64,000 nt of DNA from Thelonectria olida (Eukaryota; Ascomycota; Sordariomycetes; Hypocreales; Nectriaceae), in NCBI GenBank assembly GCA_020736575.1, contig JAGPYM010000006.1, forward strand, positions 744,001 to 808,000. The letters run 5' to 3'. The position numbers and the translations under genes are program-made. The notes under the pieces are model-generated. The model ran no database searches. It was not told where the DNA came from and saw only the letters and a list, made by a program, of their open reading frames with translations. Of the stretch, positions 45,987 to 57,110 are shown in pieces; within the stretch, counting starts at the first letter, position 1; every line of letters begins with the position of its first letter.

Positions 45987-47564
45987 TTACACACAGTTCC
46001 AACTTTTTGTAACGTTGGGGTTACCCGACCCCTTGTAACTATTGCGCAGGGGATACTTGCAGTGCTTCCTCTGGAATGCGACCTTGGCCTTGGTCACATC
46101 AGTGTAAGCCGTACCGAGGACGTAGTCGGGCGCAACTCCTTCTTCAACCCATTGCACGATTGCAGATAGCACATTGCCTTCGGGCTCGTCGCCAGCATAG
46201 CCGCTCTGTCGATTGCCGATGTTGTACGCACCCGCGCCTCCAGAACAGTGGCCCATGCCAGAGATGCGGAAGTACCGATAAAACTCGTCCAGTTCGTCGG
46301 ACGGCAGGTTCATGGTCCGCGAGACGTAGTCGTAGTACCGAGCCGAGTTGTCGCTCGTGATGATGGGATCTTGAAGTCCATGGTAGTGCAGGACCTTGAG
46401 ACCGCTGTCCCTGGCAGCAGACAAGTCGCCCTTCCAAGTGGCAATGTCAAACGTGTCGACCTTCTTCGCCGCCTCGATATCCTTCAACGTCAGGTTGGGT
46501 CCCCAAGACGGGTCGTTGTAGATGACGTAGCGCCACCAGTCGACGGCGTACTGGAAGGGAACCCCAGACCAGACCGTTGCAGTGGAGTTGGCTCCAGGTT
46601 GCAGTCGAGGGTAGAGCATGGTGCCCGTGGCATCGTACAGAGGAGAGAAGACCCTGCGGACGGTCTCTGCCTGCAATCCCGTCAAGCAATTCGTCTTCTC
46701 ATCTTGGCCGCAAATCAGGTTTTCAGGGCGGTATTGGCAGAGGTCAGGGTCCTCAATGATGCCATCCACGACACCGTCGAGGCCGTCGCATTCTTTGAGC
46801 ACGTCCTTGATTACAAGATCCCACTGGGCAGCAGTGACGAAAGTCGACGCTCCAGGTGGACCTGTGATGCCGTAGAAGCTGCCAGACCAAGCCTGAAGGT
46901 TGTTGAAATCAAAAGCCGGGGCACCAGCAACAATTCCGTCAAAGTCGTCGGGGAAGTCCTGGGCCTCTTTGAAACCCTGACGGCCGCCAGTCGAACACCC
47001 GAGATAGTAGGACTTGCTGTGCTTCTTGCCGTAAAACGTCTTGGTGATCTGCTTGCCTAGGACGACGCCGGTGTGAAGAGCGCGATAGGCAAAATCCTTG
47101 AGGACTTCCCGGTTCTTGTAAAAGGGAAGGCCGGTGTTGCCGTCGTGTCCATTGTTCGTTCCCACGACGGCAAAGCCGCTGGCTGCAGCGTAGGCCATGT
47201 CGTCAAACGAGATGCAGCCTCCCAAGCCGCCGTTACCAACGCTCAGAAAGCGGCCTGTCCAGTTGAGAGGAAGCCAGGTCTCGTAGGTGATGCCGCTCTT
47301 CTCCGAGGTGGCGGTGTATAGTCTGATGCGACAGAAATCAAAGTCGACCTCTGAGTTGAACGCGGCGCATGTCGAATGGGTGGAGGGTGCGGTGGCGTTG
47401 GAACCGGCTGAGATGTATTGGGTGAGGTTGACTTTGGTGTTGTCAAGCTGACGATTCAACGTCTTGGCAATGGCATCGCACTTTTTGGCAAAGGACTGGC
47501 TGCCTTCTGCCAACTGTACGAGGGCCTGCAGGCCGAGCAACGAGGCATGAAGGAGCTTCATCAT
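45987..47564 (-). CDS. Secreted tannase / feruloyl esterase family protein
   Basis: This is a single-exon gene of 525 residues. The start at 47564 (or the adjacent Met at 47561) gives a signal peptide, MKLLHASLLGLQALVQLAEG. The open frame extends upstream to 47621, but those codons come from the inserted transposon. The catalytic Ser is in GCSTGGRQG, the acid in GLQDPII and the His in GMGHCSGG. Cys residues adjoin both the Ser and the His motifs (CS and HC), as in the CS-D-HC disulfide-linked triad of this family. NGHDGN is a further family landmark. The enzyme would release ferulic, coumaric or gallic acid from plant polymers. An hAT element sits 42 bp upstream of the ATG and separates the gene from its TATA box, so expression is probably altered. 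Confidence 0.92.
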   Translation of the reverse strand: MMKLLHASLLGLQALVQLAEGSQSFAKKCDAIAKTLNRQLDNTKVNLTQYISAGSNATAPSTHSTCAAFNSEVDFDFCRIRLYTATSEKSGITYETWLPLNWTGRFLSVGNGGLGGCISFDDMAYAAASGFAVVGTNNGHDGNTGLPFYKNREVLKDFAYRALHTGVVLGKQITKTFYGKKHSKSYYLGCSTGGRQGFKEAQDFPDDFDGIVAGAPAFDFNNLQAWSGSFYGITGPPGASTFVTAAQWDLVIKDVLKECDGLDGVVDGIIEDPDLCQYRPENLICGQDEKTNCLTGLQAETVRRVFSPLYDATGTMLYPRLQPGANSTATVWSGVPFQYAVDWWRYVIYNDPSWGPNLTLKDIEAAKKVDTFDIATWKGDLSAARDSGLKVLHYHGLQDPIITSDNSARYYDYVSRTMNLPSDELDEFYRYFRISGMGHCSGGAGAYNIGNRQSGYAGDEPEGNVLSAIVQWVEEGVAPDYVLGTAYTDVTKAKVAFQRKHCKYPLRNSYKGSGNPNVTKSWNCV

Positions 47565-47598
47565 GGCAGAACAGCAATTTGTGGGCAATTGTCTGTGA

Positions 47599-47606
47599 GG
47601 ACAAGG
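47599..47606. repeat. 8-bp target-site duplication, hAT copy 2 (left)
   Basis: GGACAAGG is repeated at 50707–50714. It differs from the copy 1 duplication, so the two insertions are independent events. Confidence 0.95.
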
Positions 47607-47629
47607 CAGCGCTGATTTCAATTCAAGTA
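47607..47629 (+). repeat. Terminal inverted repeat, hAT copy 2 (left in window)
   Basis: It begins CAGCGCTGATTTCAATTC and corresponds to the right end of copy 1. Confidence 0.88.
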
Positions 47630-47757
47630 AGTCAAGTTCGGGGCTCTAACTTGATTACTTGAAATAAAATCGTCCATGAACTTACTTAACTTGAATTGAA
47701 TTGATATACTTGAATTGAAAGCGCTGACCTGAGGCCAGGATGAAGCAATTGGTACTC

Positions 47758-50321
47758 TCACGCCTCCCCTCCATCCCAACCCATCAGGTCCCCACCAAAG
47801 CTGACGACCTCGCCCACAGTGATCGCTTGATGGCCTAGCCAATTCCGTAGGCACTGTATTTCCTCTATTATCTCGGGGCTTAAACTGTGCCTTTGCGAGC
47901 TTACTGTCAACTTTGTGACACTAAACGTCCGCTCAGGATCGACAGACATAGCAGGAATTGCCAGGATGTCGAGGGCAAACTTGCTCAGACGTGGATATTC
48001 TTCTTGGTGATCCCTCCACCATAGAATGGGGTTCAAGTTCTCTCGCCGGACTGGCCCTTGCCTCATATAAACTCCAAGCTCATCTTCTTCCTCCATCATG
48101 TACTGATCGTAGCTCTGCATCCACTGGTCGAATTGACTGGGCTCGTCTTGCCGCATCGCTTTTCCTATCACGGTTCTCGCTGTATCGGACTGCTCCTTAC
48201 GTGGATACTGTTGTTCAAAGAATTCCCGGACACTGTTCTTAGCGTCCCGTAGCCACACTAGTTGCTCGTGGCTAGTCCAGTTCGCCTCAAGCCAAGACAC
48301 GTTCCAGCGCGGGTGAAGAATAACGGCAGCCGGGTAAAGTGGCGATTGGCCAAGGAGAGTGTAATACTCATCAAGCTTTAACCAACAGTTATTGATAGAG
48401 ATTTGTATGCATCGTCGGTGGTCATCATCAAGATTCTCAGTTTGCAAGAATGCACCAGTATAGTCGTCTCGAGTGTGCTGTGGCAAGTGTTTCTCGCGTC
48501 CGCGACCCTGGTCAACTCGTGGAGTACTACATCCTGAGAAACTATTAGCAAAATAGGCATAAAGACGAGCGAATATGAACCAGAAAGCCATACTCGTGGT
48601 TGCCGAGGCTCTGGCATTCCGTAGCTCATCAGCAGTACCATCAGGTGGCGAGAATATCAGTTTTTGCTCCTCGAAGAAGTTGAGCAAATATTCCATTCCG
48701 ATCATCACTTCCCACAAGGCGCCGTAACGGCCTTCTTTGGCCCAACCCTGGCACCTCATGGTGATCTCGTAGAGTGGTTTGAGTAAACTCTGTATCTCCG
48801 CCAACAGAAGCCAGTCTTGTGGTGAAAGCTGATCTTGGACAGGCACACGTTGTCGGGGCTCTGCTGCCTTCGTTTCGAGATATGCGATGAAATGGTCAAT
48901 GTGCTCTCGTTTGCGAATGGCACGCTGGATCATCAGAAAAGTCGAATTCCATCTGGTTTCATTGTTTTGCATCAGCTCGAGGTCGATGGCAGCTCGCTCT
49001 TCCTCAAAGAGTTGATAGCCGTCTTCGTCGCGCTGGTTGCATGCCAGAGATTTCATCAACTCTCGCCGTTGCGGAGAAGCCCTGACGAACCGGACGATGT
49101 TATGCAGCTTGCCCACTGCTCCCCGTTTCCGCCAAAGTCGAAGCTCACGCTCTTCAACTTGGAAAGCCGCCTCGGTGAAGGCTTCTCGCTCAAACGAGTC
49201 AGGGTCTTCCCCCCAGAGGAACGCTCGAGCTGCAAGGTTGACGATATGCCCAAAGCACCGTGTTCGGTGGTTTCTAATATCCTCCTCGGCCATCGCAGGA
49301 GAAAGTCGACGATAGAGGCTCGCCAAGCACGTGTCATTGGACGAGACATTGTCGCAGACACCCGCGCCAATCCGATCTCGTATCCCGTACTCGCCGAAGA
49401 TATCGTATATTGTCGTTGCTTGGTTATCTCCGGAATGAGCTCCCCACACACGGCGCAGGGCAAGAAGTCGCGATTGGAGTTGATAGGAGGCGTCGAGATA
49501 GTGAGCGTGGAGGCCAAGGAAAGCGTACCGGTTTGGAGAAGTCCACATGTCAAAGCTAAAGCTAATCCTTGTGACTGACTTCTCCAATTGACTCGATATT
49601 GCTCCCTTCTTTACCTCGAATAATTTCCGCATGGTATCACGCACCGACTGCCGGCTCCACGGCACCTCTTTTGCCAATGACGCATCGTGTAAGTCGAGCA
49701 TTCGTCGCAAGTACGGATTCGACGGCGCCGTGAAAGGAAGATTGGCAGTGACGATCCAGCCGACCGTCAGCTCCTTCGCTTTATTAACATTGGATCTTGC
49801 TGTAGGAAGCTCCAGGCAGCGCCGTTTCGAAGGGGGGTGAATGTCAGCGCGAGACGAATCTTCGTCCGCATTGTCATCCGCCTCAGTGATCATATGGGAC
49901 CTATATCCGGTAAGACGCTGAAAAAGAATAAATGTCGGACTCATACGGATGCCATATACCTTCGGAGATGCTCAATTGGCGACGTGGTGTTTGTCGCGAC
50001 GAACAACGAGCTCTTCCCGCGTTCATCACATTTCGAGCAAACCCAGTAGGTCTGCAACGTCCGCAAATCAGGGCTGACTTCCGTGAGGAAGAATCCATGG
50101 GCTTGAATCCAGCTCCGCCGGCCTTTGCGGTTCTTGTTGGCAATATACTCCTCTGGTATATACCTCTTGCAGCCGATCTGGACTGTTGGGAGGTCAGCAA
50201 GAGTCGTTCTCCCAGATTCAGCCTTGATGGACGCAGCGTCAAGCTGGTGTTTCAGCGATTTGCGCTGACTGCTAACCCCCAAGAGCGTTTCTAGCGACTG
50301 CTGTTTTGCTGCCATAGGCAT
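47758..50321 (-). CDS. hAT transposase with BED zinc finger (copy 2)
   Basis: The exons on the complement are 50321–49960 and 49900–47758. The protein is the same as in copy 1 (834 residues), with the BED finger restored by splicing of the 59-nt intron and an intact hATC domain. No stops or frameshifts are seen. Transcription would run toward the esterase, so read-through from this gene or from the element's end could drive the esterase. Confidence 0.92.
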
Positions 50322-50683
50322 AGCGGATCATTAGCGGATCGCGGATCGTGGATGCTACTCACAGAGGGACGACTTGGGTTCTGAAGTCAGGTGCGACGCG
50401 TCTCGACCACGCGGGCGAACAAACAGTAAATCCGCGCCACCCCTACTTACCGCGTCCCTGGATTATCATTGGTGCAATCAGCTTGGGGGCCACACCAAAT
50501 TCATTACCCTACACCTGGGGCCCGACGAGCCCCGAATGGCCTCGGCACTCCCAGGACCATCGCACAGGAAAACCCATAAAATATAGTATTTCAAGTAAAT
50601 CAAGTTTGAGGCATTATGAACTTACTTACTTGAAATATATTGGGCCGTCAACTTACTTGACTTACTTGAAATACTTGACTTGA

Positions 50684-50706
50684 TACTTGAATTGAGGTCA
50701 GCGCTG
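50684..50706 (-). repeat. Terminal inverted repeat, hAT copy 2 (right in window)
   Basis: It ends with CAATTGAGG-type variation matched by copy 1's left end, finishing in TCAGCGCTG before the duplication. Confidence 0.85.
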
Positions 50707-50714
50707 GGACAAGG
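50707..50714. repeat. 8-bp target-site duplication, hAT copy 2 (right)
   Basis: GGACAAGG is identical to 47599–47606. Confidence 0.95.
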
Positions 50715-50743
50715 ATGGTCTCAATTGAGCGTCCAGGGCTCTA

Positions 50744-50751
50744 CTTATATA
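50744..50751 (-). promoter_or_regulatory. TATA box of the esterase gene, displaced by the transposon
   Basis: TATATAAG on the minus strand lies about 30 bp from the insertion point. Removing the element and one duplication copy would put it about 72 nt before the esterase ATG, a normal spacing. It is now about 3.2 kb away. Confidence 0.6.
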
Positions 50752-52716
50752 GTTTTCAACCCTAGCTCATCGTCGACGCTCTTGCTATATGACTCGTGAG
50801 TTTAGCCTGTAGTAGATCCGCATATGATTCTTCTATTTGGTCCTTTGTGATGTCCGTAATGCCTGGACACGGCACGAAACAGCCATGCACATCCATCTCC
50901 ACACCGAGAATCAACCCCGGATTCCGAGGTGATTTGATTTTGCGGGGTGGGATTGTCTCCTGCCCCATTCTGTTGGTTGCAAGGATCGAATCGGTTGGTT
51001 GTTTCGGGAGCAGGGGGTTTGCAAGACTTCTTCGTAAGGAGATGAAGGATAAGTTTCCGTTAGTGTAGTATTGAGTGGCAGGAAAAACTAGACCATAGCC
51101 CTCGGTATACCAGCTCGCCCGTTATGTATGTAGAACTAGGATGGCTCCTTGTCCTGAATAGCCCGAGGTAAACTAGAATGTGCGGGGGTGATCAATGCTT
51201 TTATAAGTGCGAAAAGACTCGCAGCCATGACCGAGCTGGCTCTAATGCATAAACTGATCCCATGTGCCACTAGGGGCGACGCATTGGCCCCTTAATCAAA
51301 TGTCGAGGTGGCTATATAAACTTGATCACATCGTGAACTCCTCGTTTCTGCCTCTCGGGTAGGTATGTAAGTTCTTCCTATCCCCTCACAAAGCGTTGGA
51401 CCGGCCGGATCATCGCATTTGCCTCTTGTCAAAGACCGCAAGACTGAATTATCAGATTGCTTAGTATCAAAGGCAGTCGTAAGAGTTATTGTTATAGGCT
51501 AGGATAGGAATTAATAATCAGTATTCGTATCCAAGCCCAGGTCAGCAGGGGCACTGACATTGATGATAGGCATACTATCCAGACCTGTCGCTGATATGTG
51601 CCCGCGGGATATAGATTTTTCCACTATGCGAACCTATGACCAACTCTCACGATAGAATCATGACATTTATCTTGTCCACTGTCACGGCTTTATATTACAA
51701 AAGGCCGGCGTCCCTCCGTTTGACCCTGCATGCCGGACATTGGGCGGGGCCGGCAGCGCTTCGACTTGCCGTCCGATGTCATTACCGCGGCTCTTGACCA
51801 CGGTCCATCTGGTGATTACCTCACCGCGAGGTTCCATGCCGTCGGGCTCCCGATGTGCTGGCTGAGCGAGTTAAACTCAGTGGCCCCAGCCGACTCCCCA
51901 GATCGAGCCACGAACATGAAGCTTCTGTCTGGAGGCCGGAATAGAGCCATAACAGGGCCGAATGCACAAACGGCGCATTCGCTGGATTGAGGGCATTCAC
52001 CCACTTCCCCCATCCCACATTGCGCCCAAAACCTGGGCCACGGCTGGGCCCCCAGATCCACTCGGCAGTTGGAGGCTATCACGGGAACTACAAACCTTGC
52101 GTCTCTCGTGCCTTTGAAGGTGTGGCCTTGTGGAAAAACATCGGATGCTCGGTTCTTCGCCGGCCGTATTTGAGCGGTGGATCTCCCAGACGCCCCGCGA
52201 TCATCTTTCCCCGTCTCCATGATATCACGAACTCCCTCCAATTGCTTCTCTTCCTGCTCTGGCGACGGCGAACCCCCCAATCCCCTCGCGATTCAGCGGT
52301 GCCACCCACCGCTCCCGGCACCCATCATGGAGCGAAGTTCGGCGTACAAAAGTATGCATTTCCCTGCAATTAGCCGGGAGTCGGGGGTTGGCCGGCCGGT
52401 TCATGACTTCATTGTGCCAACAGTTCGTAGATGCAACCACCAAGTGCGGAATTGTATCACACCATGAAGCTATCCATGTCCCCCATATTCTCCGCATGAA
52501 CCCCCGCACAATGCACGCAACCAAGCCCCTCTAGTCTAAACCACACCATCTTGACGGATACACCGTTACTCATTGTCAAAAGATAGTGGGACCAAGTCAC
52601 TCAACCAGACACGAGACCCGGCATGACGCACTGAGCGTCGGCGAAGCATGTTGATTTGGGACGACATGGCAAACTTGGGCGTGATGTTTGTTGAGGCTTC
52701 TGCGAGTCTGAAAGAG

Positions 52717-52724
52717 TATAAAAG
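52717..52724 (+). promoter_or_regulatory. TATA box of the beta-glucosidase gene
   Basis: TATAAAAG lies about 93 nt before the ATG at 52817, following a run with no other strong core element. Confidence 0.6.
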
Positions 52725-52816
52725 GGCCACCACGGATCGGCATTGTCAATGGCTCTCCAACACACAGCCACAGCCTCAGCCTACGCTCAGAGACTCATTT
52801 CTGAGCTTCAACTACA

Positions 52817-55311
52817 ATGGCCCCCGTTCTATCTTTGTTGGTCTCTGGTCTATTGGCAGCATCTGCTGTCAATGGCCAGTCCTACGACTCTGGCACTCGA
52901 GATGAGGATGCCTTTAGCTATGTTCAGCCCCTGAACACAACCATTCTCGGGCCCTATGGACACTCTCCTGCAGTGCTCCCATCAAGTGCGTCCTCACCTC
53001 GCCCATCATATATTCACATGTACTAACAACCGTAGTCAATGCTACCGGAACTGGCTGGGAGGATGCCTTCAAAAAGGCAAAGGCCTTTGTCGCCAAGCTG
53101 ACTCTTGAGGAAAAGGCCGACATGGTCACCGGAACTCCGGGTCCCTGCGTGGGCAACATCATTCCCATCCCCCGTCTTGGCTTCAGTGGTCTCTGTCTCC
53201 AAGATGGTCCTCTCGCCATCCGAGTGGCCGACTACGCCAGCGTCTTCTCCGCAGGCGTGTCTGCCGCCTCTACTTGGGACAAGAACATCATGTACGAGCG
53301 AGGCTACGCCATGGGCGAGGAGTTCAAGGCCAAGGGTGCCCACATTCTTCTCGGACCTGTTGCTGGTCCTCTGGGTCGCTCTGCCTACTCGGGCCGAAAC
53401 TGGGAGGGTTTCTCGCCTGACCCGTATCTGACGGGCGTGGCCATGTATGAGACCATTCGAGGTCACCAGGATGCCGGTGTTCAGGCTACTGCTAAGCACT
53501 TCATCGGTAATGAGCAGGAGACTCAGCGAAACCCTACCTTCGACTCCAATGGCACTGTCACCGATGTCATCCAGGAGGCCATCTCTTCCAACATCGACGA
53601 TCGCACCATGCACGAGCTCTACCTCTGGCCCTTTGCCAACGCCGCCAAGGCCAACTGCGCCAGCTTCATGTGCTCCTACCAGCGACTTAATGGCTCGTAT
53701 GCATGCGAAAACTCCAAGGCGCTCAATGGTCTGCTAAAGGAGGAGCTCGGCTTCCAGGGCTACGTCATGTCCGACTGGGGTGGCACTCACTCTGGTGTCT
53801 CTTCCATCGAGGGCGGTCTTGACATGGACATGCCCGGTGGAATTGGCACATACGGCACTTACTTCAAGGCCGGCTCATTCTTCGGCAAGAACGTGACCCT
53901 TGCCGTCAACAACGGCACCGTCGAGGAGTCTCGTGTCGACGACATGATCATTCGTATCATGACCCCTTACTACTGGCTGAACCAGGACAAGGGCTATCCC
54001 ACTGTTGACCCCTCTGGCGCTGACCTGAACACCTTCACTCCTCGCTCATCCTGGTTGAAGCCGTGGAACCTGACTGGCGAGAGCAGCCGCGATGTCCGCG
54101 GAAACCATGGCAAGCTTATCCGCAAGCACGGTGCCCAGGCCACCATTCTGCTCAAGAACACGAACAACGCTCTCCCCCTCAAGGCCCCCAAGTCCATCGC
54201 CGTCTTCGGAAACGACGCCGGCGAGGACACCATGGGCTTCTACAACCAAAAGGACTTTGAGTACGGCACCCTCGTCGCCGGTGGTGGATCTGGCACTGGC
54301 CGTCTGACCTACCTGATCTCTCCTCTCGCTGCCATCAACGCCCGAGCCAAGAAAGACAATGCCCTTGTCCAGCAGTGGCTAAACAACACCTTGATTGCAA
54401 CTGAAGAAATGCCTAACCTCTGGATTCCCACCCCTCCTGACGTCTGCCTCGTCTTCCTCAAGACCTGGGCCGAGGAAGCCAAGGACCGAGAGCATCTGAG
54501 CGTTGATTGGGACGGCGACGACGTCGTCGAATCTGTCGCCAAGTACTGCAACAACACCATCGTCGTCACCCACTCCTCCGGTATCAACACCCTCCCCTGG
54601 GCCGAGAACGAGAACGTCACCGCCATCCTTGCTGCCCACTACCCCGGCGAGGAGAGCGGCAACTCCATCGTCGACGTCCTTTACGGCGACGTCGACCCCT
54701 CGGGACGATTGCCCTACACCATTGCCTTCAACGGCACCGACTACAACGCCCCTCCCACCACAGCCGTCAAGACCAACGGCACCTACGATTGGCAGTCCTG
54801 GTTCGACGAGAAGCTGGAAATCGACTACCGCTACTTCGACGCCAACGACATCGACGTCCGCTACGAATTCGGCTTCGGTCTGTCCTACTCGACCTTCAAG
54901 ATCGCTGACATCAAGGCCGAGGCCCTTGTCGACGACATCACCGCCGCACCCGAGCAGCAGCCCGTCGAGCCCGGCGGCAACCCCGCGCTGTGGGAGGGCG
55001 TGTACAACGTGTCCGTGGCCGTGACCAACACTGGCAAGGTCTACGGCGCCACCGTGCCGCAGCTCTACGTAACCTTCCCCGACAGCACCCCCGCCGGCAC
55101 GCCGCCCAAGCAGCTCCGCGGCTTCGAGAAGGTGTGGCTCAAGGCGGGCAAGACCAAGACAGTCGAGTTTGAGCTGATGCGCAGGGATCTGAGCTACTGG
55201 GACATTGTCTCGCAGGAGTGGGTGATTCCCTCTGGCGAGTTCACCATCAGCGTTGGCTTCAGCAGCCGAGATCTGAAGGAGGTGACCAAGGTCACTCTCG
55301 TGAAGGCATGA
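52817..55311 (+). CDS. Secreted GH3 beta-glucosidase
   Basis: The exons are 52817–52985 and 53036–55311, giving 814 residues. The signal peptide is MAPVLSLLVSGLLAASAVNG. The GH3 N-terminal barrel carries FSGLCLQDGPLAIR, RNWEGFSPDPYL, AKHFIGNEQE and the nucleophile Asp in VMSDWGGTHSG. The second alpha/beta domain begins near ATILLKNTNNALPL and includes HYPGEESGN and GRLPYTIA. The C-terminal fibronectin III-like domain runs to the end (NTGKVYGATVPQLYV, PKQLRGFEKVWL). Many N-glycosylation sequons (NGT, NNT, NVT) fit secretion. The enzyme releases glucose from cellobiose and aryl-glucosides outside the cell. It lies beyond the esterase promoter, so two plant-polymer hydrolases share this long intergenic space. 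Confidence 0.95.
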
Positions 55312-55447
55312 AGGATGAGGAAGAGTTATGATAATGAGGATACGTAGAAGCTTAGAAGGTCGTAATCATATTGTAGATATCACATCAATGCTATACATTA
55401 CGCATGCGCTCGCTCTATGCCGCCTTTTATGTCGTGTCTCGTTTAGT

Positions 55448-57110
55448 CTAATCTACCCTGCGTTTGTTTCGTGAAGCAGCTCTCTCAATCTCAGGAGTTC
55501 GAGCAATGCGACCTCTACGACGGCCGTGATCTTCTGTGACTTCATAAACAGTCTGATCCCAACGAACCCGGAACGCCTTGCCCCTCCAGTATACAGTTCG
55601 CCCAAGCAGCACCGCCCAGACCCAGATGGGCAGTGCGAGGGCTTCACGACCAACCCAAGCGGGGAACCATTCAATGAATGCCCGAGCTGGGATACCGCCT
55701 TGGTTGGACGAGCCTTTGGCAAATGAAGGTGTATTGGCGTCGGGTACCGCTGAAAGTCCACTATGCAGTCGACGGAACATGTACCAGTCCGCCAGCATCC
55801 ATGTTGTAGCGGCGCCAGCCCAGACGAGGCCCATAGCTCCCCAGGTTTGTGGTAGCCCGAATGTTTCCTTAAACCAGGCAAGGTTTGTGGTCGCAAAGGC
55901 AAAGTACGCGCAGCAAAGGAATGCCTCCACGCCCGGTTCAACCAATGTAGCGGAAATGACAGTGAGCTTTCGAGCCCTGAGCCAGCGCGCGCGTCGGGCG
56001 ACGTACGCACTGACGGACATGCCTGACATGGGCTGAACGACCAGATCTGCCCATACGATGCCGTGGTTTCGGTATCCGGGAATTTTGGAGTTCCAGAACA
56101 GCTCACCGATCAAATGATCCTCGCAAATGTTGTAAGAAAAGAAATCCACCCCAGTCGGTCGATCATCGTCCTTTGGCAGGTTGGGGTTCTCAAGCGGGTT
56201 GGTGATTTGGTCCAATTGGGATTTCCTGAACATGTTGCTCTTGCCCACGATGCAAGGCGCGATACCGACAGTGTTGATGGCACCATAAAACTTGGCGTGA
56301 GTTGTCGCCATGTACATTTCATCCAACCGGCCACCGCCTTCTTCCCAGACCTTGGCGAGGCCTCCTGAAGTTGATGTATACGCGAGATCACCTGCGCCAT
56401 CCTCGGAAGTCGACGCCAGCAACGTTTGCCGGTCGCCAAGCTGCTGAGACGAATAATCGATCGTGTCGACCACGATTGGCATCTGGTGGACAAATTTGTA
56501 AGGGGGAGATGAGCTTCCTCCCATTCCATAGCCCATCAGCTTGTCCACCATGCGGCCCAGACCCCCACTAGAAACCCAGACATTGCAGTCTGCAATCCAG
56601 ATGATGTCCCCCTTGGCCTCTCGATATGCCCTGCTCAAATTTCGAATTTTCGGATTCGGTCCCAGTTTGTCTCCATATCCGTCCAGGCCGTTCAGAGCGG
56701 GGTCTTCGGACTCGACGAGTACTCGCGCGTCAATGGCAGGGAACTCCTCGACAATTTGTTGCAGGATCGGATAGGCAGGATCGGTCTGGTCCTCCACGCA
56801 GAGACGGATAGAGAACTTATCGACGGGGTATTCCTGTCGAAAGGACGATACAATGCATTCGTATAGATGGGGCTCAACGCCTTTAACGGGTCGGATTATT
56901 GTTACATGAGGAGCGTTTTGCCGGAGACCGGGTGACACAGGGCGAGGCGGTGGACGTTTGAAGTTGCGTAAGCTGTGAAACGGTCAGAGAGGAGGTCGAG
57001 GACCGGAGGGGAAGTACGCACTTTGCGCGGATACCGATAGTCTGGACGAGAATAACGATGCCGGTCCAGCCCAAGCAGACCCATGCGACAGTTTCGGTGA
57101 AGGTAGGCAT
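55448..57110 (-). CDS. Ceramide glucosyltransferase (GT21)
   Basis: The exons on the complement are 57110–57022 and 56972–55448, giving 537 residues. The N-terminal membrane anchor is TVAWVCLGWTGIVILVQTIG. The GT21 catalytic core follows with the D1, D2, D3, (Q/R)xxRW pattern: VEDQTDPA, WIADCNVWV, ICEDHLIGE and ARRARWLRARK. Hydrophobic segments near the C-terminus (FLCCAYFAFATTNLAWF, LPIWVWAVLLG) complete the membrane topology. The enzyme transfers glucose from UDP-glucose to ceramide at the Golgi, making glucosylceramide, a target of some plant defensins and a growth-related lipid in filamentous fungi. A basic C-terminal tail follows the last helix. Confidence 0.93.

Larger units (their letters stand above)
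47607..50706 (-). mobile_element. hAT-family DNA transposon, copy 2 (3,100 bp, inverted)
   Basis: It has the same length as copy 1 and the same open reading frames on both strands, but in reverse orientation; each feature maps as 77,496 minus its copy 1 coordinate. Its ends and internal TIR-like word are conserved and an 8-bp duplication flanks it. It sits in the 5' region of the esterase gene, with its transposase on the same strand as the esterase. I see no C-to-T scatter or stop codons, so repeat-induced point mutation has not acted on it. Confidence 0.95.
50715..52816. other. Long intergenic region holding two promoters
   Basis: No gene is supported. The left end holds the TATA box that originally served the esterase; the right end holds that of the beta-glucosidase. 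GCGGGG words at 50,942–50,947 and 51,744–51,749 match the CreA-type SYGGRG consensus, in keeping with carbon-regulated secreted hydrolases on both sides, but such hexamers also occur by chance. Confidence 0.5.

Noticed and set aside
47565..47621. Upstream extension of the esterase frame into the transposon
   Set aside because: The added codons are transposon end, duplication and leader; the signal peptide starts cleanly at 47564 or 47561.
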